Counted from the stretch's first letter, positions 1 through 10,742 are shown. The stretch is 64,000 nucleotides of DNA from Pseudomonas poae (GCF_001439785.1 NZ_JYLI01000002.1:248001-312000); one strand, 5' to 3'. Notes: generated from the sequence alone by a model not told the origin. A program made the numbers and translations.

Positions 1-1
1 C

Positions 2-511
2 ATGGTTCTGCATTGGGGCGTGGCCCTGGTGGTGTTCAGTCTGTTTGCGCTGGGCCTGTGGATGGTCGGCCTGGACTATTACAGCGCGTGGCGCAAAGAG
101 GCGCCGGACCTGCACAAGAGCATTGGCATCACGCTGTTCGCCATCATGCTGGTCCGGGTGGTGTGGCGCCTGCTCAGCCCGCCGCCACCGGCGCTGGCCA
201 GCTACAGCCGCATGACCCGTATCGGTGCCGCCTTCGGCCATCTCTTTCTGTACGTGGGCCTGTTTGCGGTGATGATTGCCGGTTACCTGATTTCCACCGC
301 AGACGGTGTCGGGATCCCGGTGTTTGGCTTGTTTGAAATTCCCGCGCTGGTTTCCGGTCTACCGGACCAGGCAGACACCGCCGGCTGGGTGCACCTGTAC
401 CTGGCCTGGGTGTTGGTGGTCTTCGCCGGCTTGCATGGCGTGGCTGCGTTGAAACACCACTTTATCGATCGTGATGTGACCCTGCTGCGAATGCTGGGGC
501 GCAAAGCCTGA
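2..511 (+). CDS. Cytochrome b561 family protein (5' end outside window)
   Basis: Small four-helix membrane cytochrome of the b561/YceJ type, expected to bind two b-type haems in the inner membrane and pass electrons from quinol. The visible 169 residues hold four hydrophobic segments and conserved histidines: LHWG near the beginning, DLHKSIG around residue 37, GHLF near 79 and [10 protein letters not shown] near 143-152. Family members normally have another 10-17 residues before the LHW motif, so the Met at base 2 is probably internal and the gene begins upstream of the window. The stop overlaps a Met codon of the following frame, and a yceI gene follows directly. The b561-YceI pair is common in proteobacteria and suggests a joint operon. 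Confidence 0.88.
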   Translation: MVLHWGVALVVFSLFALGLWMVGLDYYSAWRKEAPDLHKSIGITLFAIMLVRVVWRLLSPPPPALASYSRMTRIGAAFGHLFLYVGLFAVMIAGYLISTADGVGIPVFGLFEIPALVSGLPDQADTAGWVHLYLAWVLVVFAGLHGVAALKHHFIDRDVTLLRMLGRKA

Positions 512-543
512 TGTTCAACCTCGACTCACAAGGAATAGAAAGC

Positions 544-1122
544 ATGTTGAAAAAGACCCTCGCTGCTCTGGCAATCGGTACCGCGCTGCTGTCCGCAGGT
601 CAGGTAATGGCCGCTGACTACAAGATCGACAAGGAAGGCCAGCACGCCTTCATCGACTGGAAAATCAGCCACCTGGGCTACAGCTACATTCACGGTACCT
701 TCAAGGATTGGGATGGCTCGTTCAGCTGGGATGCCGCCAAGCCTGAAGCCAGCAAAATCGCAGTCGACGTGAAGACCGCGAGCCTGTGGTCCAACCACGC
801 CGAGCGTGACAAGCACATCGCCAGCAAAGACTTCCTGGACGTTGCCAAGTTTGCCGATGCCAAGTTCGTGTCGACCGCCGTCAAATCCACCGGCGAGAAA
901 ACCGCTGACGTGACCGGCGACCTGACCTTCCACGGCGTGACCAAGCCCGTGGTATTCAAGGCCACCTTCAACGGGGAAGGCAAGGATCCATGGGGCGGCG
1001 AACGTGCTGGCTTCAATGCCAAGACCACGCTTAACCTGACCGACTTCGGCATCAAGGGCCCAGGCCCGACGTCGCAGACCGTCGACCTGGACATCTCGCT
1101 GGAAGGCGTGAAGCAGAAGTAA
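544..1122 (+). CDS. YceI family periplasmic lipid-binding protein
   Basis: 192-residue secreted protein of the YceI family, a lipocalin-like beta-barrel that binds polyisoprenoid or other amphiphilic lipids in the periplasm. The start at 544 is preferred over the in-frame ATG at 511 because it has an AAGGAA ribosome site just upstream and gives a clean signal peptide (LLSAGQVMA, cleavage before ADYKID). Typical YceI motifs are present: [27 protein letters not shown], and [10 protein letters not shown] near the C-terminus. Its place directly behind the b561 gene suggests a role in isoprenoid quinone handling or stress response, but that is inference. Confidence 0.92.
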   Translation: MLKKTLAALAIGTALLSAGQVMAADYKIDKEGQHAFIDWKISHLGYSYIHGTFKDWDGSFSWDAAKPEASKIAVDVKTASLWSNHAERDKHIASKDFLDVAKFADAKFVSTAVKSTGEKTADVTGDLTFHGVTKPVVFKATFNGEGKDPWGGERAGFNAKTTLNLTDFGIKGPGPTSQTVDLDISLEGVKQK

Positions 1123-1145
1123 TTTTCGCGCCTGAATGCGTTCAG

Positions 1146-1173
1146 TGTGGGAGGGGGCAAGCCCCCTCCCACA
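1146..1173. terminator. Perfect hairpin after yceI (REP-like, with T-run)
   Basis: Two perfect 13-base arms, 1146-1158 and 1161-1173, separated by AA and followed by TTTTT. The arm matches the GTGGGAGGGGGC type of REP palindrome seen elsewhere in the window, so it may be both a repeat element and the yceI terminator. Confidence 0.7.
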
Positions 1174-1194
1174 TTTTTGATCTGTGTCACAGGC

Positions 1195-1233
1195 AAAAAA
1201 ATGCCCCGTCTCCAAAGAGCCGGGGCATTTTTT
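1195..1233. terminator. Bidirectional terminator between yceI and rhlE
   Basis: Stem ATGCCCCG (1201-1208) and CGGGGCAT (1221-1228) with A-run before and T-run after. It works in both directions and separates the convergent yceI and rhlE genes. Confidence 0.85.
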
Positions 1234-1248
1234 ATGGCGTTTTGAAAC

Positions 1249-3135
1249 TCAGCGGTTGCGGGTCAGCAGCGCTGGTTTCTCACCACGAGGACGGCCTGGC
1301 AGTTGATCCAACTGCTCGGGTGTCGGGAAGCGGTCGGCTTTCGACTCCTTGTGGATAATCTTCGGCGCCGTGCCACTGCGCGGGTTCTGCACGGCCGGCT
1401 CGGAGGAGCGTTGTGGCTCGTCACGGGCCGGGCGGCGATTGTTGCTGCGCGAGTCTTCGCGGCGGGCCTGGCCGTCACGCGGTGCGCCGTTGCGCGGGCC
1501 GCTGCGTTTGGCCGGCGGGGTGCCGGTGGTGCCACCGCTGCTGTTGCGTGGGCCGTTCTGGCGAGCGCCTTGGGGCTGACCGCCACGTGGCGCAGATGTG
1601 CCAGCGCCTTGTGCCGGAGCACCCGGACGCCGACCACGGCCCTGAGCCGGTTTGGCCTGAGGCACGTAGTCGACGCGGTTACCGAAGTTGTCCACATCGT
1701 CGTCCAGGAACTCGTCCGGGGCACGGTCCGACGCGGCGCGTGGCGGCTGGCTCGGCTGACGCTGTTCGCGCGCCGGAGTGCCTTCACGGGGCTTCTGCTC
1801 GCGGGCCGGGCGTTCGCCACGGGCATTGGCCGGCGCCTTGTCCTTGCCGCCCTTGTCCTTGCCCTTGTCGCGACGGCCACCGCCGCCACCGCCACCGTTG
1901 GGGCCATCGCCCTTCGGACCGCGTGGGTTGCGCGGGTTACGCACGTCTGGACGCTCGCGCACTTCTGGCTTTTCGGCCTCTACGGCGCTGGAGTCAAAGC
2001 CCATCAGGTCGCCGTCAGCGATTTTCTGCTTGGTCATGCGCTCGATGCTTTTAAGCAGTTTTTCTTCGTCCGGTGCAACCAGCGAGATGGCTTCGCCCGA
2101 ACGACCGGCCCGGCCGGTACGGCCGATACGGTGCACATAGTCTTCGTCGACGTTTGGCAACTCGAAGTTGACCACGTGCGGTAACTGGTCGATATCCAGG
2201 CCGCGCGCGGCGATATCGGTGGCCACCAGGATGCGCACAGTGCCGGCCTTGAAGTCGGCCAGGGCTTTGGTGCGCGCGTTCTGGCTCTTGTTGCCGTGGA
2301 TGGCGACGGCGGTGAGGCCGTGCTTGTCCAGGTACTCGGCCAGGCGGTTGGCGCCGTGCTTGGTGCGGGTGAATACCAGCACCTGTTCCCACGCACCGTG
2401 GGTGATCAGGTGCGCCAGCAGCGAGCGCTTGTGGCTGGCGGCCAAGCGGAAGACGCGTTGTTCGATACGCTCGACCGTGGTGTTGGGCGGCGTGACTTCA
2501 ATACGTTCCGGGTTGTGCAGCAGCTTGCCAGCCAGGGCGGTGATGTCATTGGAGAACGTCGCCGAGAACAGCAGGTTCTGACGTTTGGCCGGCAGGCGGG
2601 CGAGGACCTTTTTCACATCATGGACAAAGCCCATGTCGAGCATGCGGTCGGCTTCGTCCAGCACGAGGATTTCCACGTGGGACAGATCGACGCTGCCTTG
2701 GCCGCACAGGTCGAGCAAGCGACCCGGGCAGGCGACCAGCACGTCAACGCCACGGGACATGGCCTGAACCTGCGGGTTCATGCCGACGCCGCCGAAGATG
2801 CAGGCGCTGACGAACTTCAGATCGCGGGCATACAGCTTGAAGCTGTCGTGCACTTGGGCTGCGAGTTCGCGGGTGGGGGTCAGGACCAGTACGCGCGGTT
2901 GGCGCGGGCCGTGACGCTGGGATTTGTCCGGGTGACCGTTGGGGAACAACCGCTCCAGAATCGGGAGGGCGAAACCGCCGGTTTTACCAGTACCTGTCTG
3001 CGCCGCAACCATCAGGTCGCGACCTTGCAACACGGCGGGAATAGCCCGCTGTTGCACCGGAGTAGGCTCGGTATAGCCCGCTGCCTCGATGGCGCGGACT
3101 AAAGCCTCGGAGAGACCGAGGGAAGCAAAGGACAT
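1249..3135 (-). CDS. rhlE: DEAD-box ATP-dependent RNA helicase RhlE with long basic tail
   Basis: 628-residue DEAD-box helicase. The start at 3135 gives the family N-terminus [10 protein letters not shown] and has AGGA upstream; the longer frame from 3168 adds 11 residues that do not look family-like. The core covers about residues 1-380 with the Q motif (PTPVQQ, 25-30), motif I AQTGTGKT (45-52), PTREL, DEAD (160-163), SAT (191-193), and in domain 2 ARGLDID and [11 protein letters not shown]. About 240 further residues are rich in Arg, Gly, Pro, Gln and Asn and appear disordered. Such tails hold RNA and promote condensates in RhlE homologues. The role is RNA unwinding in RNA decay, ribosome assembly or cold adaptation. 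It is monocistronic, with a roughly 190-base leader. Confidence 0.95.
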   Translation of the reverse strand: MSFASLGLSEALVRAIEAAGYTEPTPVQQRAIPAVLQGRDLMVAAQTGTGKTGGFALPILERLFPNGHPDKSQRHGPRQPRVLVLTPTRELAAQVHDSFKLYARDLKFVSACIFGGVGMNPQVQAMSRGVDVLVACPGRLLDLCGQGSVDLSHVEILVLDEADRMLDMGFVHDVKKVLARLPAKRQNLLFSATFSNDITALAGKLLHNPERIEVTPPNTTVERIEQRVFRLAASHKRSLLAHLITHGAWEQVLVFTRTKHGANRLAEYLDKHGLTAVAIHGNKSQNARTKALADFKAGTVRILVATDIAARGLDIDQLPHVVNFELPNVDEDYVHRIGRTGRAGRSGEAISLVAPDEEKLLKSIERMTKQKIADGDLMGFDSSAVEAEKPEVRERPDVRNPRNPRGPKGDGPNGGGGGGGRRDKGKDKGGKDKAPANARGERPAREQKPREGTPAREQRQPSQPPRAASDRAPDEFLDDDVDNFGNRVDYVPQAKPAQGRGRRPGAPAQGAGTSAPRGGQPQGARQNGPRNSSGGTTGTPPAKRSGPRNGAPRDGQARREDSRSNNRRPARDEPQRSSEPAVQNPRSGTAPKIIHKESKADRFPTPEQLDQLPGRPRGEKPALLTRNR

Positions 3136-3357
3136 GAGTAATCCTGTTTTAGTTAGGGCTTGGCCCAAAGGGATAATCTTGCCGGGCGTGAATGGCGCTT
3201 AGGGGAGCGTAATCCCGTCCGGTCCTGCTGCGTCTGGCGGGCACTCCACCGGCTCGCGCGGGCTGCAAAGCTGCGCTGTAGCGGGGTTGGGTGCCTTTTT
3301 CAAGACCTCAGCGGCCGGGCGTAAGCCTGGCGGGAAGGCCGGAGTATAACAGAGCAA
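3136..3357 (-). promoter_or_regulatory. Long rhlE leader region with candidate -10
   Basis: Gene-free stretch of about 220 bases upstream of rhlE. Read on the minus strand, a TATACT hexamer lies at 3342-3347 with no convincing -35. If it is the promoter, the mRNA leader would be roughly 200 nt and GC-rich. I checked for a 4.5S RNA and found no match. The function is not resolved. Confidence 0.35.
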
Positions 3358-4149
3358 TCACTTTACGCCGCTTTCCTGCTGCTCAACGGTGCCTTGCGCT
3401 GCAGAAATGGCCTGGCTCCCGGCATATTTGGCGCTTAGGGCGGCGTAGGCAGGCTCCTGCTTGAAGCGTTTGAGCTCGGCGGCAAAGCGCTGTACCAGCA
3501 GGTCCATGCCTGCGCCACGGCGCACGGCGAGAAACTGCGGCTGGCGGTTGATCACCAGGGATGCCTGGCTGACCTTGTCCTGCAGCGCAAGGCGCTTGAT
3601 CAGGTGTTGCCCTACACGGCGGTCGGTAATGGCCAGGTCGATGCGTCCGAGCAGCAGCTTGCCGAAGTTGGCTTCATGGCTCGCGGCGGGCTCGCGCTTG
3701 AACTGCGGGGCGTCATTGAAGCCGTCGGCATACAGGTAACCTGGCGACGTACCCACCGTCAGCCCGGCAAGATCGTCCAGGGAACTGGCCGGGTGCGGGC
3801 GGTCGTTGGCATAGAACAACACGAATTCCACGGTCGACAGCGGTTCGCTGGGGTACAGCAGCTGGGCGTCGCGCTCATGGTTTCGGAAGATATCCAGCAC
3901 ACCATCGGCGTGGCCCTGCTCGAGCATCGCCAGGCAGCGCTTCCAGGGCAGGAACTGCCATTGCACCTCCACGCCCAGGCGCTCGAACACAATGACCGTG
4001 GTTTCATAGTCGAGCCCGCGCATGGTGCCCTTGTCGTCGTACACATAGGGCGCCCAGGGCTCGGTGACAATGCGCAATGTCTCGCCGTGAGCGGCCAGGC
4101 TCAGGCAAGTGAAAAGGGCAGCGCTCAACAGCTTGAAAAGGGCAGGCAT
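3358..4149 (-). CDS. Periplasmic solute-binding protein, family 3 (amino-acid type)
   Basis: 263-residue secreted protein with a signal peptide (cleavage after LSLAAHG) and the type 3 bacterial solute-binding fold: ETLRIVTEPWAPYVYDDKGTMRGLDYE at the mature N-terminus, then DLAGLTVGTSPGY and the ITDRRVG hinge region. No permease or ATPase gene is adjacent, so it is an orphan binding protein that may serve a distant ABC transporter or act as a sensor. A second orphan of the same type lies at 31776. The ligand cannot be read from sequence. Confidence 0.85.
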   Translation of the reverse strand: MPALFKLLSAALFTCLSLAAHGETLRIVTEPWAPYVYDDKGTMRGLDYETTVIVFERLGVEVQWQFLPWKRCLAMLEQGHADGVLDIFRNHERDAQLLYPSEPLSTVEFVLFYANDRPHPASSLDDLAGLTVGTSPGYLYADGFNDAPQFKREPAASHEANFGKLLLGRIDLAITDRRVGQHLIKRLALQDKVSQASLVINRQPQFLAVRRGAGMDLLVQRFAAELKRFKQEPAYAALSAKYAGSQAISAAQGTVEQQESGVK

Positions 4150-4212
4150 GCCCTGAGATTACGACGCTCCAGCACTAAAGAGAAGCGCTGGCACGGGCTT
4201 TTGCGGCGAGGG

Positions 4213-5292
4213 CTATTGACTCGGCGTGGTCATCAGGTGCTGGTAGATTGCCGTGCGCCGCTGGCCCAGAATCAGGCGCACCACGGGGTTGGCGAACCAG
4301 TGTTCAAGCTCGTGGGCATCGAGGGGGCGTTTCTGGCGCTCTTCCTGATTCTGTCGTGCCTTGTCCCACCAAACCGGGCCACATGCCTGATCGAATTCGT
4401 TTTCGTGTTCGTAGCAGCCGTAGAGAATTTCGCGGATGAACTGTTGCTGATGCTTGGGCAGCATCAGCGTGATCAATTTATACATCAGGCGTTGCACGCG
4501 TGGCGGGCGTGGCAGGTGCGCGGACACCTGGCGCGTGTCGGCCAACGCCTGCGCGCTGGTGGGCGCTGCCGCGTGCTTGGCGATCCACGCCTTGACCTTG
4601 GCCCGGAACAGCTGCTTGCGGCTCCAGTAATGGTGGATCAGGTCCGGGCATTCGCGCACGTTGACGGTGCGGTAGGCGGCAATCGACAGGCAGAACTCTT
4701 CCAGGGTGTAGGCGCCCTGGGCGTGGGGGAACAGCTCGTCCATCAGTTCAATCGAGCGATCCAGCACCGCCACATCCTGCCGGGTCAGGCCCATGACCCC
4801 GGAGTTGAGGGTCATCATGTCATCGTCCGCCACCCCCATGTCCAGCAGGCGCTGGTGCAGCGCGCTGTAGAGAATGCTTTCGTGGTTGTCGCCGTATCGG
4901 GTGTAGAAGGCGTTGCACAGCAGGGTGCCGGGCTGCACGCGTTCGAACAGGGCCAGGGGCGAATGGTGGAAGAAGGTATCGGTGTCGATCAGCATCGCCA
5001 CCGGCGACTCTTCGAGCACCTGGCGCAACACCACGTGTTTGGTGCGAAAGTGGTAGCCGTGGGGCTCGCTCCAGCGTTTGCGCGTGGCTTCGTCCAGCGG
5101 GCGCACACGCACCGGTAGCAGGCGATACGGCTCGGGGTTATCGCTGAATACCTGAATATCCACGGCGTCCGGAGTGGCCTGCAGAAAAGCCAGCGCGCTG
5201 GCGATGCTGAAGACGGCTTCCTGGTGGTAGGTCTCGGAGCCGAAGACCAGGTACACCAGTTGCGGGCGGGAAGTCGGGGACGCTGTATTCAT
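4213..5292 (-). CDS. Putative glycosyltransferase (GT-A-like), unassigned
   Basis: 359-residue cytosolic protein. The start at 5292 (MNTASPTSRPQLVYLVFG) is favoured because the longer frame runs back through the metF terminator hairpin. An N-terminal LVYLVFGSETYHQEAVFSI strand-helix, a DTDTFFHHSPL segment (DxD motif near residue 120) and a LNSGVMGLTRQDV segment resemble nucleotide-sugar-dependent GT-A enzymes that act on glycans. No signal peptide or membrane segment is evident. It lies alone downstream of metF, separated by a terminator. The acceptor and donor are unknown, and the family assignment rests on these motifs only. Confidence 0.6.
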   Translation of the reverse strand: MNTASPTSRPQLVYLVFGSETYHQEAVFSIASALAFLQATPDAVDIQVFSDNPEPYRLLPVRVRPLDEATRKRWSEPHGYHFRTKHVVLRQVLEESPVAMLIDTDTFFHHSPLALFERVQPGTLLCNAFYTRYGDNHESILYSALHQRLLDMGVADDDMMTLNSGVMGLTRQDVAVLDRSIELMDELFPHAQGAYTLEEFCLSIAAYRTVNVRECPDLIHHYWSRKQLFRAKVKAWIAKHAAAPTSAQALADTRQVSAHLPRPPRVQRLMYKLITLMLPKHQQQFIREILYGCYEHENEFDQACGPVWWDKARQNQEERQKRPLDAHELEHWFANPVVRLILGQRRTAIYQHLMTTPSQ

Positions 5293-5326
5293 GGACGGCT
5301 GGGTTCCGTGGGCAGGTAAAACGTCA

Positions 5327-5352
5327 AAGGCCCTCGTAAAGACGAGGGCCTT
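5327..5352 (-). terminator. metF terminator hairpin
   Basis: Perfect 10-base arms AAGGCCCTCG / CGAGGGCCTT with a 6-base loop, located just beyond the metF stop and before the next gene's start. The T-run on the minus strand is weak. Confidence 0.75.
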
Positions 5353-5370
5353 GGCACGGTCGGGCAAACT

Positions 5371-6216
5371 TCAGCGTGGCAGCTTGAGGTTGTTCCAGAT
5401 GGCCAGGCTGGGCTCGGTCTGGTTCAGGGTATAGAAGTGCAACCCTGGCGCGCCACCTTGCAACAATTGTTCACACATCTCGGTGATGACCTGCTCGCCG
5501 AACGCCTGGATGCTCTTGACGTCGTCTCCATAGGCTTCCAGTTGCTTGCGCACCCAGCGTGGGATCTCGGCCCCGCAGGCGTCGGAAAAGCGCGCCAGCT
5601 TGCTGTAGTTGGTGATCGGCATGATGCCCGGCACGATCGGGATGTTCACGCCCATGGCCTGAACGCGCTCGACAAAATAGAAATAACTGTCGGCGTTGAA
5701 AAAGTACTGGGTGATCGCGCTGTCGGCGCCGGCGTTGGCCTTGCGCACGAAATTTTGCAGATCGTGTTCGAAATTGCGCGCCTGCGGATGCATCTCCGGG
5801 TAAGCCGCCACTTCGATGTGGAAGTGATCGCCGCTTTCCTCGCGGATGAAGCTCACCAGTTCATTGGCGTAGCGCAGCTCGCCGCTGGCCATGCCCATGC
5901 CGGATGGCAGGTCGCCACGCAAGGCGACGATGCGCCTGATGCCGGCGGCTTTGTATTGGGTCAGCAGGCCGCGCAGATCGGCCTTGCTGTCGCCCACGCA
6001 CGACAAGTGCGGCGCGGCGGGAACCTTGATTTCATTTTCCAGCTGCAACACGGTGTTGATCGTGCGATCACGGGTCGAACCGCCGGCGCCGTAGGTGCAG
6101 GAGAAGAAGTCGGGGTTGAAGCTGGCTAACTGCTTGGCAGTTGCCATCAGTTTTTCATGCCCAGCATCGGTTTTGGTCGGGAAGAACTCGAAGCTGTAGC
6201 GACGGTCTTGGGACAT
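5371..6216 (-). CDS. metF: 5,10-methylenetetrahydrofolate reductase
   Basis: 281-residue FAD enzyme that reduces 5,10-methylene-THF to 5-methyl-THF, the methyl donor for methionine synthesis. It has the typical start MSQDRRYSFEFFPTKTDAGHEKL with the conserved FEFFPPK-like segment, CTYGAGGSTRDRT (residues 40-52), LRGDLP, and the FNADSYFYFVERV segment. Its length matches bacterial MetF. It lies downstream of ahcY in the same direction with a 178-base gap occupied by a REP pair, so both may share the SAH-riboswitch-controlled transcript. This fits the SAM cycle, where AhcY makes homocysteine and MetF supplies the methyl group. Confidence 0.97.
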   Translation of the reverse strand: MSQDRRYSFEFFPTKTDAGHEKLMATAKQLASFNPDFFSCTYGAGGSTRDRTINTVLQLENEIKVPAAPHLSCVGDSKADLRGLLTQYKAAGIRRIVALRGDLPSGMGMASGELRYANELVSFIREESGDHFHIEVAAYPEMHPQARNFEHDLQNFVRKANAGADSAITQYFFNADSYFYFVERVQAMGVNIPIVPGIMPITNYSKLARFSDACGAEIPRWVRKQLEAYGDDVKSIQAFGEQVITEMCEQLLQGGAPGLHFYTLNQTEPSLAIWNNLKLPR

Positions 6217-6281
6217 GGTAATACCCTTGGAAACTCGAAAGCCTGGAAGGCATACGCAATCGATGCGGGTGCCTGGCTTTC

Positions 6282-6370
6282 TGTGGGAGCTGGCTTGCCT
6301 GCGATAGCATCAGCTCGGTGTTACTGGAACACCGAGGCGTCTGCATCGAGGGCAAGCCCGGCTCCCACAG
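6282..6370. repeat. REP pair between ahcY and metF
   Basis: Two inverted REP-type units (TGTGGGAGCTGGCTTGCC and GGCAAGCCCGGCTCCCACA) facing each other across about 45 bases that hold their own hairpin (TCGGTGTTACTGGAACACCGA). It lies inside the probable ahcY-metF transcript and may tune relative expression. Confidence 0.85.
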
Positions 6371-6394
6371 AAGAGCCGGCGCCAGCAAGGCCGA

Positions 6395-7977
<1,583 letters not shown>

Positions 7978-8006
7978 GCTTTCTTTATCCGGCCGGTGGC
8001 AAGTAA

Positions 8007-8062
8007 CAAGCGACACGCTGCAAGTAAAAGCGAATCGGCTTTTACTTGCAGCGTGTCGCTTG
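8007..8062. repeat. Perfect 25-bp inverted repeat with 6-base loop
   Basis: Left arm 8007-8031 and right arm 8038-8062 are exact reverse complements with the loop GAATCG. The arms contain the CAAGTAAAAGC and GACACGCTGC blocks. The repeat lies between the divergent ahcY promoter and the thioesterase gene, so it is not a simple terminator for either one. It resembles mobile hairpin repeats of pseudomonads rich in CAAGC/GCTTG words. Confidence 0.9.
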
Positions 8063-8118
8063 AAACTTGAAGCTGGGGGGTGAACTCTATCGTTCAAACC
8101 CCTCGGAGCCCGTCACCC

Positions 8119-8523
8119 ATGAACTTCCACACCCGCAAATGGGTTAAACCCGAAGACCTCAACCCCAACGGCACCCTGTTCGGCGGCAGCCTGCTGCGCT
8201 GGATCGACGAAGAAGCGGCGATCTATGCGATTGTCCAGCTGGGCAACCAGCGCGTCGTCACCAAATATATCTCCGAAATCAACTTCGTCAGCGCCTCGCG
8301 CCAAGGCGACATCATCGAGCTGGGCATTACGGCCACCGAGTTCGGCCGAACCTCCATCACGCTCACCTGTGAAGTGCGCAACAAGATCACCCGCAAGAGC
8401 ATCCTGACCGTCGAGAAAATGGTCTTCGTGAACCTCGGCGAGGACGGTTTGCCCGCGCCGCACGGGCGTACCGAGATCAAGTACGTGAAGGACCAATTCC
8501 AGGGAGATGGCCTCAGCGAATAA
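8119..8523 (+). CDS. Acyl-CoA thioesterase, hotdog fold (YciA-like)
   Basis: 134-residue hotdog-fold thioesterase expected to hydrolyse acyl-CoA in the cytosol. The ATG at 8119 is chosen because GGAG lies 10 bases upstream and the homologous N-terminus is a short lead before VKPEDLNPNGTLFGG; the earlier start at 8080 falls next to the inverted repeat. The active-site segment NPNGTLFGGSLLRWIDEEAAI (residues about 15-35) and the following VTKYISEINFVSASRQGD match the YciA/acyl-CoA thioester hydrolase group. It is transcribed divergently from ahcY. Substrate chain length is not predictable. Confidence 0.88.
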   Translation: MNFHTRKWVKPEDLNPNGTLFGGSLLRWIDEEAAIYAIVQLGNQRVVTKYISEINFVSASRQGDIIELGITATEFGRTSITLTCEVRNKITRKSILTVEKMVFVNLGEDGLPAPHGRTEIKYVKDQFQGDGLSE

Positions 8524-8598
8524 TACTGCCGGGGCCAGTGAACGCTATTGAATGGCCATAGGTCGTACCTGAACATCGCCCCCCGTTCAGGTATCACC

Positions 8599-9489
8599 AT
8601 GGCCACGCAAGCAGACGGCAAGACTCCCAACCTGTCGCAGGAAGAGCAGCAGGACGTAGACGAGAACCAGCCGCCTCGCGCGGCGGTGCTGCACGAAATT
8701 ATCCGCACTCAGGGCGACCAGGAACTGGAGCGCAATGTCGCCGCACTGTGGTGGTCAGCACTGGCCGCCGGCTTGACCATGGGCCTGTCGCTGATGGCCA
8801 TGGGGTTGCTCAACTCACGCCTGCCGGACGGTGAAGCCTTCAAGGTCATCGCCAGCTTCGGTTATTGCGCAGGCTTCCTGGCGGTGATCCTCGCGCGCCA
8901 GCAACTGTTTACCGAAAACACCCTGACCGCCGTGCTGCCGGTGATGAGCAAGCCGACGCTGGCCAATGTCGGCCGGCTGTTGCGCCTGTGGTCGGTGGTG
9001 CTGGTGGGCAACCTGTGCGGCACCTTGCTGGTGGCGTATGTGATGCTGCACCTGCCAATCTTTGACGCCAAGACCGACATGGCCTTCCTCGAGATCGGCC
9101 GCAAGATCATGGAAAACGACGCGGGTCAGATGTTTGCCAAGGGCATCATCTCGGGCTGGATGATCGCCACCATGGTGTGGATGATTCCGTCGATGGAAAG
9201 CGCCAAGATGTGGATCATCATCCTCATCACCTACCTGATGGCGCTGGGCGACTTCACCCACATCGTCGTCGGCTCGGCGGAGGTGTCCTACCTGGTGTTT
9301 GCCGGTGAGCTGTCGTGGCATGACTTCTGGCTGGTGTTCGCCGGCCCGACCCTGGCCGGCAATATCATCGGCGGCAGCTTTATTTTTGCCTTGATCAGCC
9401 ATGCGCAGATCCGCAGCGAAGGCAGCCTGCCCGGCAAACAGGCTGCGGACCCCAGGCATCCGCAGCAGGTGAAGAAGAAGGATCAGTGA
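8599..9489 (+). CDS. Formate/nitrite transporter family channel (YfdC-like)
   Basis: 296-residue inner-membrane protein with a charged N-terminal tail (about 45 residues, rich in Gln, Glu and Asp) and six membrane segments of the FNT pentameric channel fold. The start at 8599 (MATQADGKTPNLSQEEQQD) is preferred to 8548, although its ribosome site is weak. The N-terminal extension and RNVAALWWSALAAGLTMGLS resemble YfdC, a subgroup whose substrate is not settled, rather than FocA or NirC. Its last 7 bases overlap the convergent antiporter gene. Confidence 0.82.
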   Translation: MATQADGKTPNLSQEEQQDVDENQPPRAAVLHEIIRTQGDQELERNVAALWWSALAAGLTMGLSLMAMGLLNSRLPDGEAFKVIASFGYCAGFLAVILARQQLFTENTLTAVLPVMSKPTLANVGRLLRLWSVVLVGNLCGTLLVAYVMLHLPIFDAKTDMAFLEIGRKIMENDAGQMFAKGIISGWMIATMVWMIPSMESAKMWIIILITYLMALGDFTHIVVGSAEVSYLVFAGELSWHDFWLVFAGPTLAGNIIGGSFIFALISHAQIRSEGSLPGKQAADPRHPQQVKKKDQ

Positions 9490-10742
9490 GCGTCGGGCGT
9501 GGCCTCGGGTTCACCCCGGGTCACGCGCTTGACCAATTTGCCGATGCTCAGCCCCTGCAGCAGGATCGACGACAGCACCACGATATAGGTGATGCTCAAC
9601 AACAGGTCGCGTTCCGGGCCCAGCGGCAACGCCAGGGCCAAGGCCACTGAAACGCCGCCGCGCAGTCCGCCCCAGGTGAGGATGCGAATGGTGCCGCGTG
9701 GCACAGTGCGCCAGCGTCGCAGCAGCAGAATCGCCGGCGCCACGGTGAGCAGGCGCGAGAGCAGGATGGCCACCGCCAGCAAACTGGCCGCAAACACGTG
9801 CAGCCAGTTGAACGGCAACAGCAGCAATTCCATACCAATCAGCGCAAACAGCAGCGCGTTGAGCATGTCGTCGAGCAATTCCCAGAAGCCGTCCAGGTAG
9901 CGCCGGGTCATGTCGTTCATCGCCAGCTTGCGCCCCAGGTTGCCGATGATCAGGCCGGCCACCACCATCGCAATCGGCGCGCTGACGTGCAATTCGGACG
10001 CCATCGCCGAGCCGCCGATCACCAGCGCCAGGGTCAGCATCACTTCGATCTGATGCTGCTCGATGCTCTTGATCATCAGGTACACGAGGTAGCCGATCAG
10101 TCCGCCGAACACCACGCCGCCAATCGCCTCATGGGCGAACAGCATTGCGGTGGCGCCCACCGTGGGGGTTTCTCCCAGCTGTGCGATGCCCAACAGCACG
10201 GTAAACACCACCACCGCAGTGCCGTCGTTGAACAGCGACTCGCCGACGATGGTGGTCTTCAGCGGCTTCGAGGCGTTGGCGGTACGCAGAACGCCCAGCA
10301 CCGCAATCGGGTCGGTGGGCGAAATCAACGCGCCGAACAGCAGGCAGTACAGGAAGCTGACGTGCCAGCCGAACAGGGCAAAGATGTAGTAAGCCAGGCT
10401 GCCGATCACCACGGTGGCGATCAGTACGCCGAAGGTCGCCAGCAGGCCGATGGGCCAGCGGTAGCTGCGCAGGTCGTTGAGGTTGACGTGCAGGGCGCCG
10501 GCGAACAGCAGGAACGAGAGCATCCAGTTCATCAGCAGGTCGCCGAAGTCGATCTGGCCGATGAGCTGCTGGATGCGTTCTTCCAGGCCAGGAAAGCCGA
10601 GAAAGCTCAGGCCTTGCAGAATCAGGGAAAACAGCAGCGCAGTGACCATCACGCCGATGGTGGGCGGCAGCCCGATAAACCGATAGTTCACATAGGTGAG
10701 CAGGGTGGTGAGGCAAATGAAGGCGGCGACAAGTTCAAGCAT
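9483..10742 (-). CDS. Na+/H+ (cation/proton) antiporter, CPA1 family
   Basis: 419-residue membrane protein with about 12 hydrophobic segments. The start at 10742 (MLELVAAFICLTT) has AAGGA 8 bases upstream. CPA1 landmarks are FGALISPTDPIAVLGVL (the TDP motif), GESLFNDGTAVVVF with the transport-site Asn-Asp pair, and WGGLRGGVSVALALALP. It exchanges Na+ or K+ for protons and helps pH and salt homeostasis. It ends inside the last bases of the convergent FNT gene and is probably transcribed alone. Confidence 0.93.
   Translation of the reverse strand: MLELVAAFICLTTLLTYVNYRFIGLPPTIGVMVTALLFSLILQGLSFLGFPGLEERIQQLIGQIDFGDLLMNWMLSFLLFAGALHVNLNDLRSYRWPIGLLATFGVLIATVVIGSLAYYIFALFGWHVSFLYCLLFGALISPTDPIAVLGVLRTANASKPLKTTIVGESLFNDGTAVVVFTVLLGIAQLGETPTVGATAMLFAHEAIGGVVFGGLIGYLVYLMIKSIEQHQIEVMLTLALVIGGSAMASELHVSAPIAMVVAGLIIGNLGRKLAMNDMTRRYLDGFWELLDDMLNALLFALIGMELLLLPFNWLHVFAASLLAVAILLSRLLTVAPAILLLRRWRTVPRGTIRILTWGGLRGGVSVALALALPLGPERDLLLSITYIVVLSSILLQGLSIGKLVKRVTRGEPEATPDAH

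Noticed and set aside
3168..3357. 4.5S/SRP RNA or other structured RNA ahead of rhlE
   Set aside because: The GGTCCTGCTGCGTCTGGCG stretch looked suggestive, but the conserved SRP tetraloop and asymmetric loop sequences are absent on both strands.
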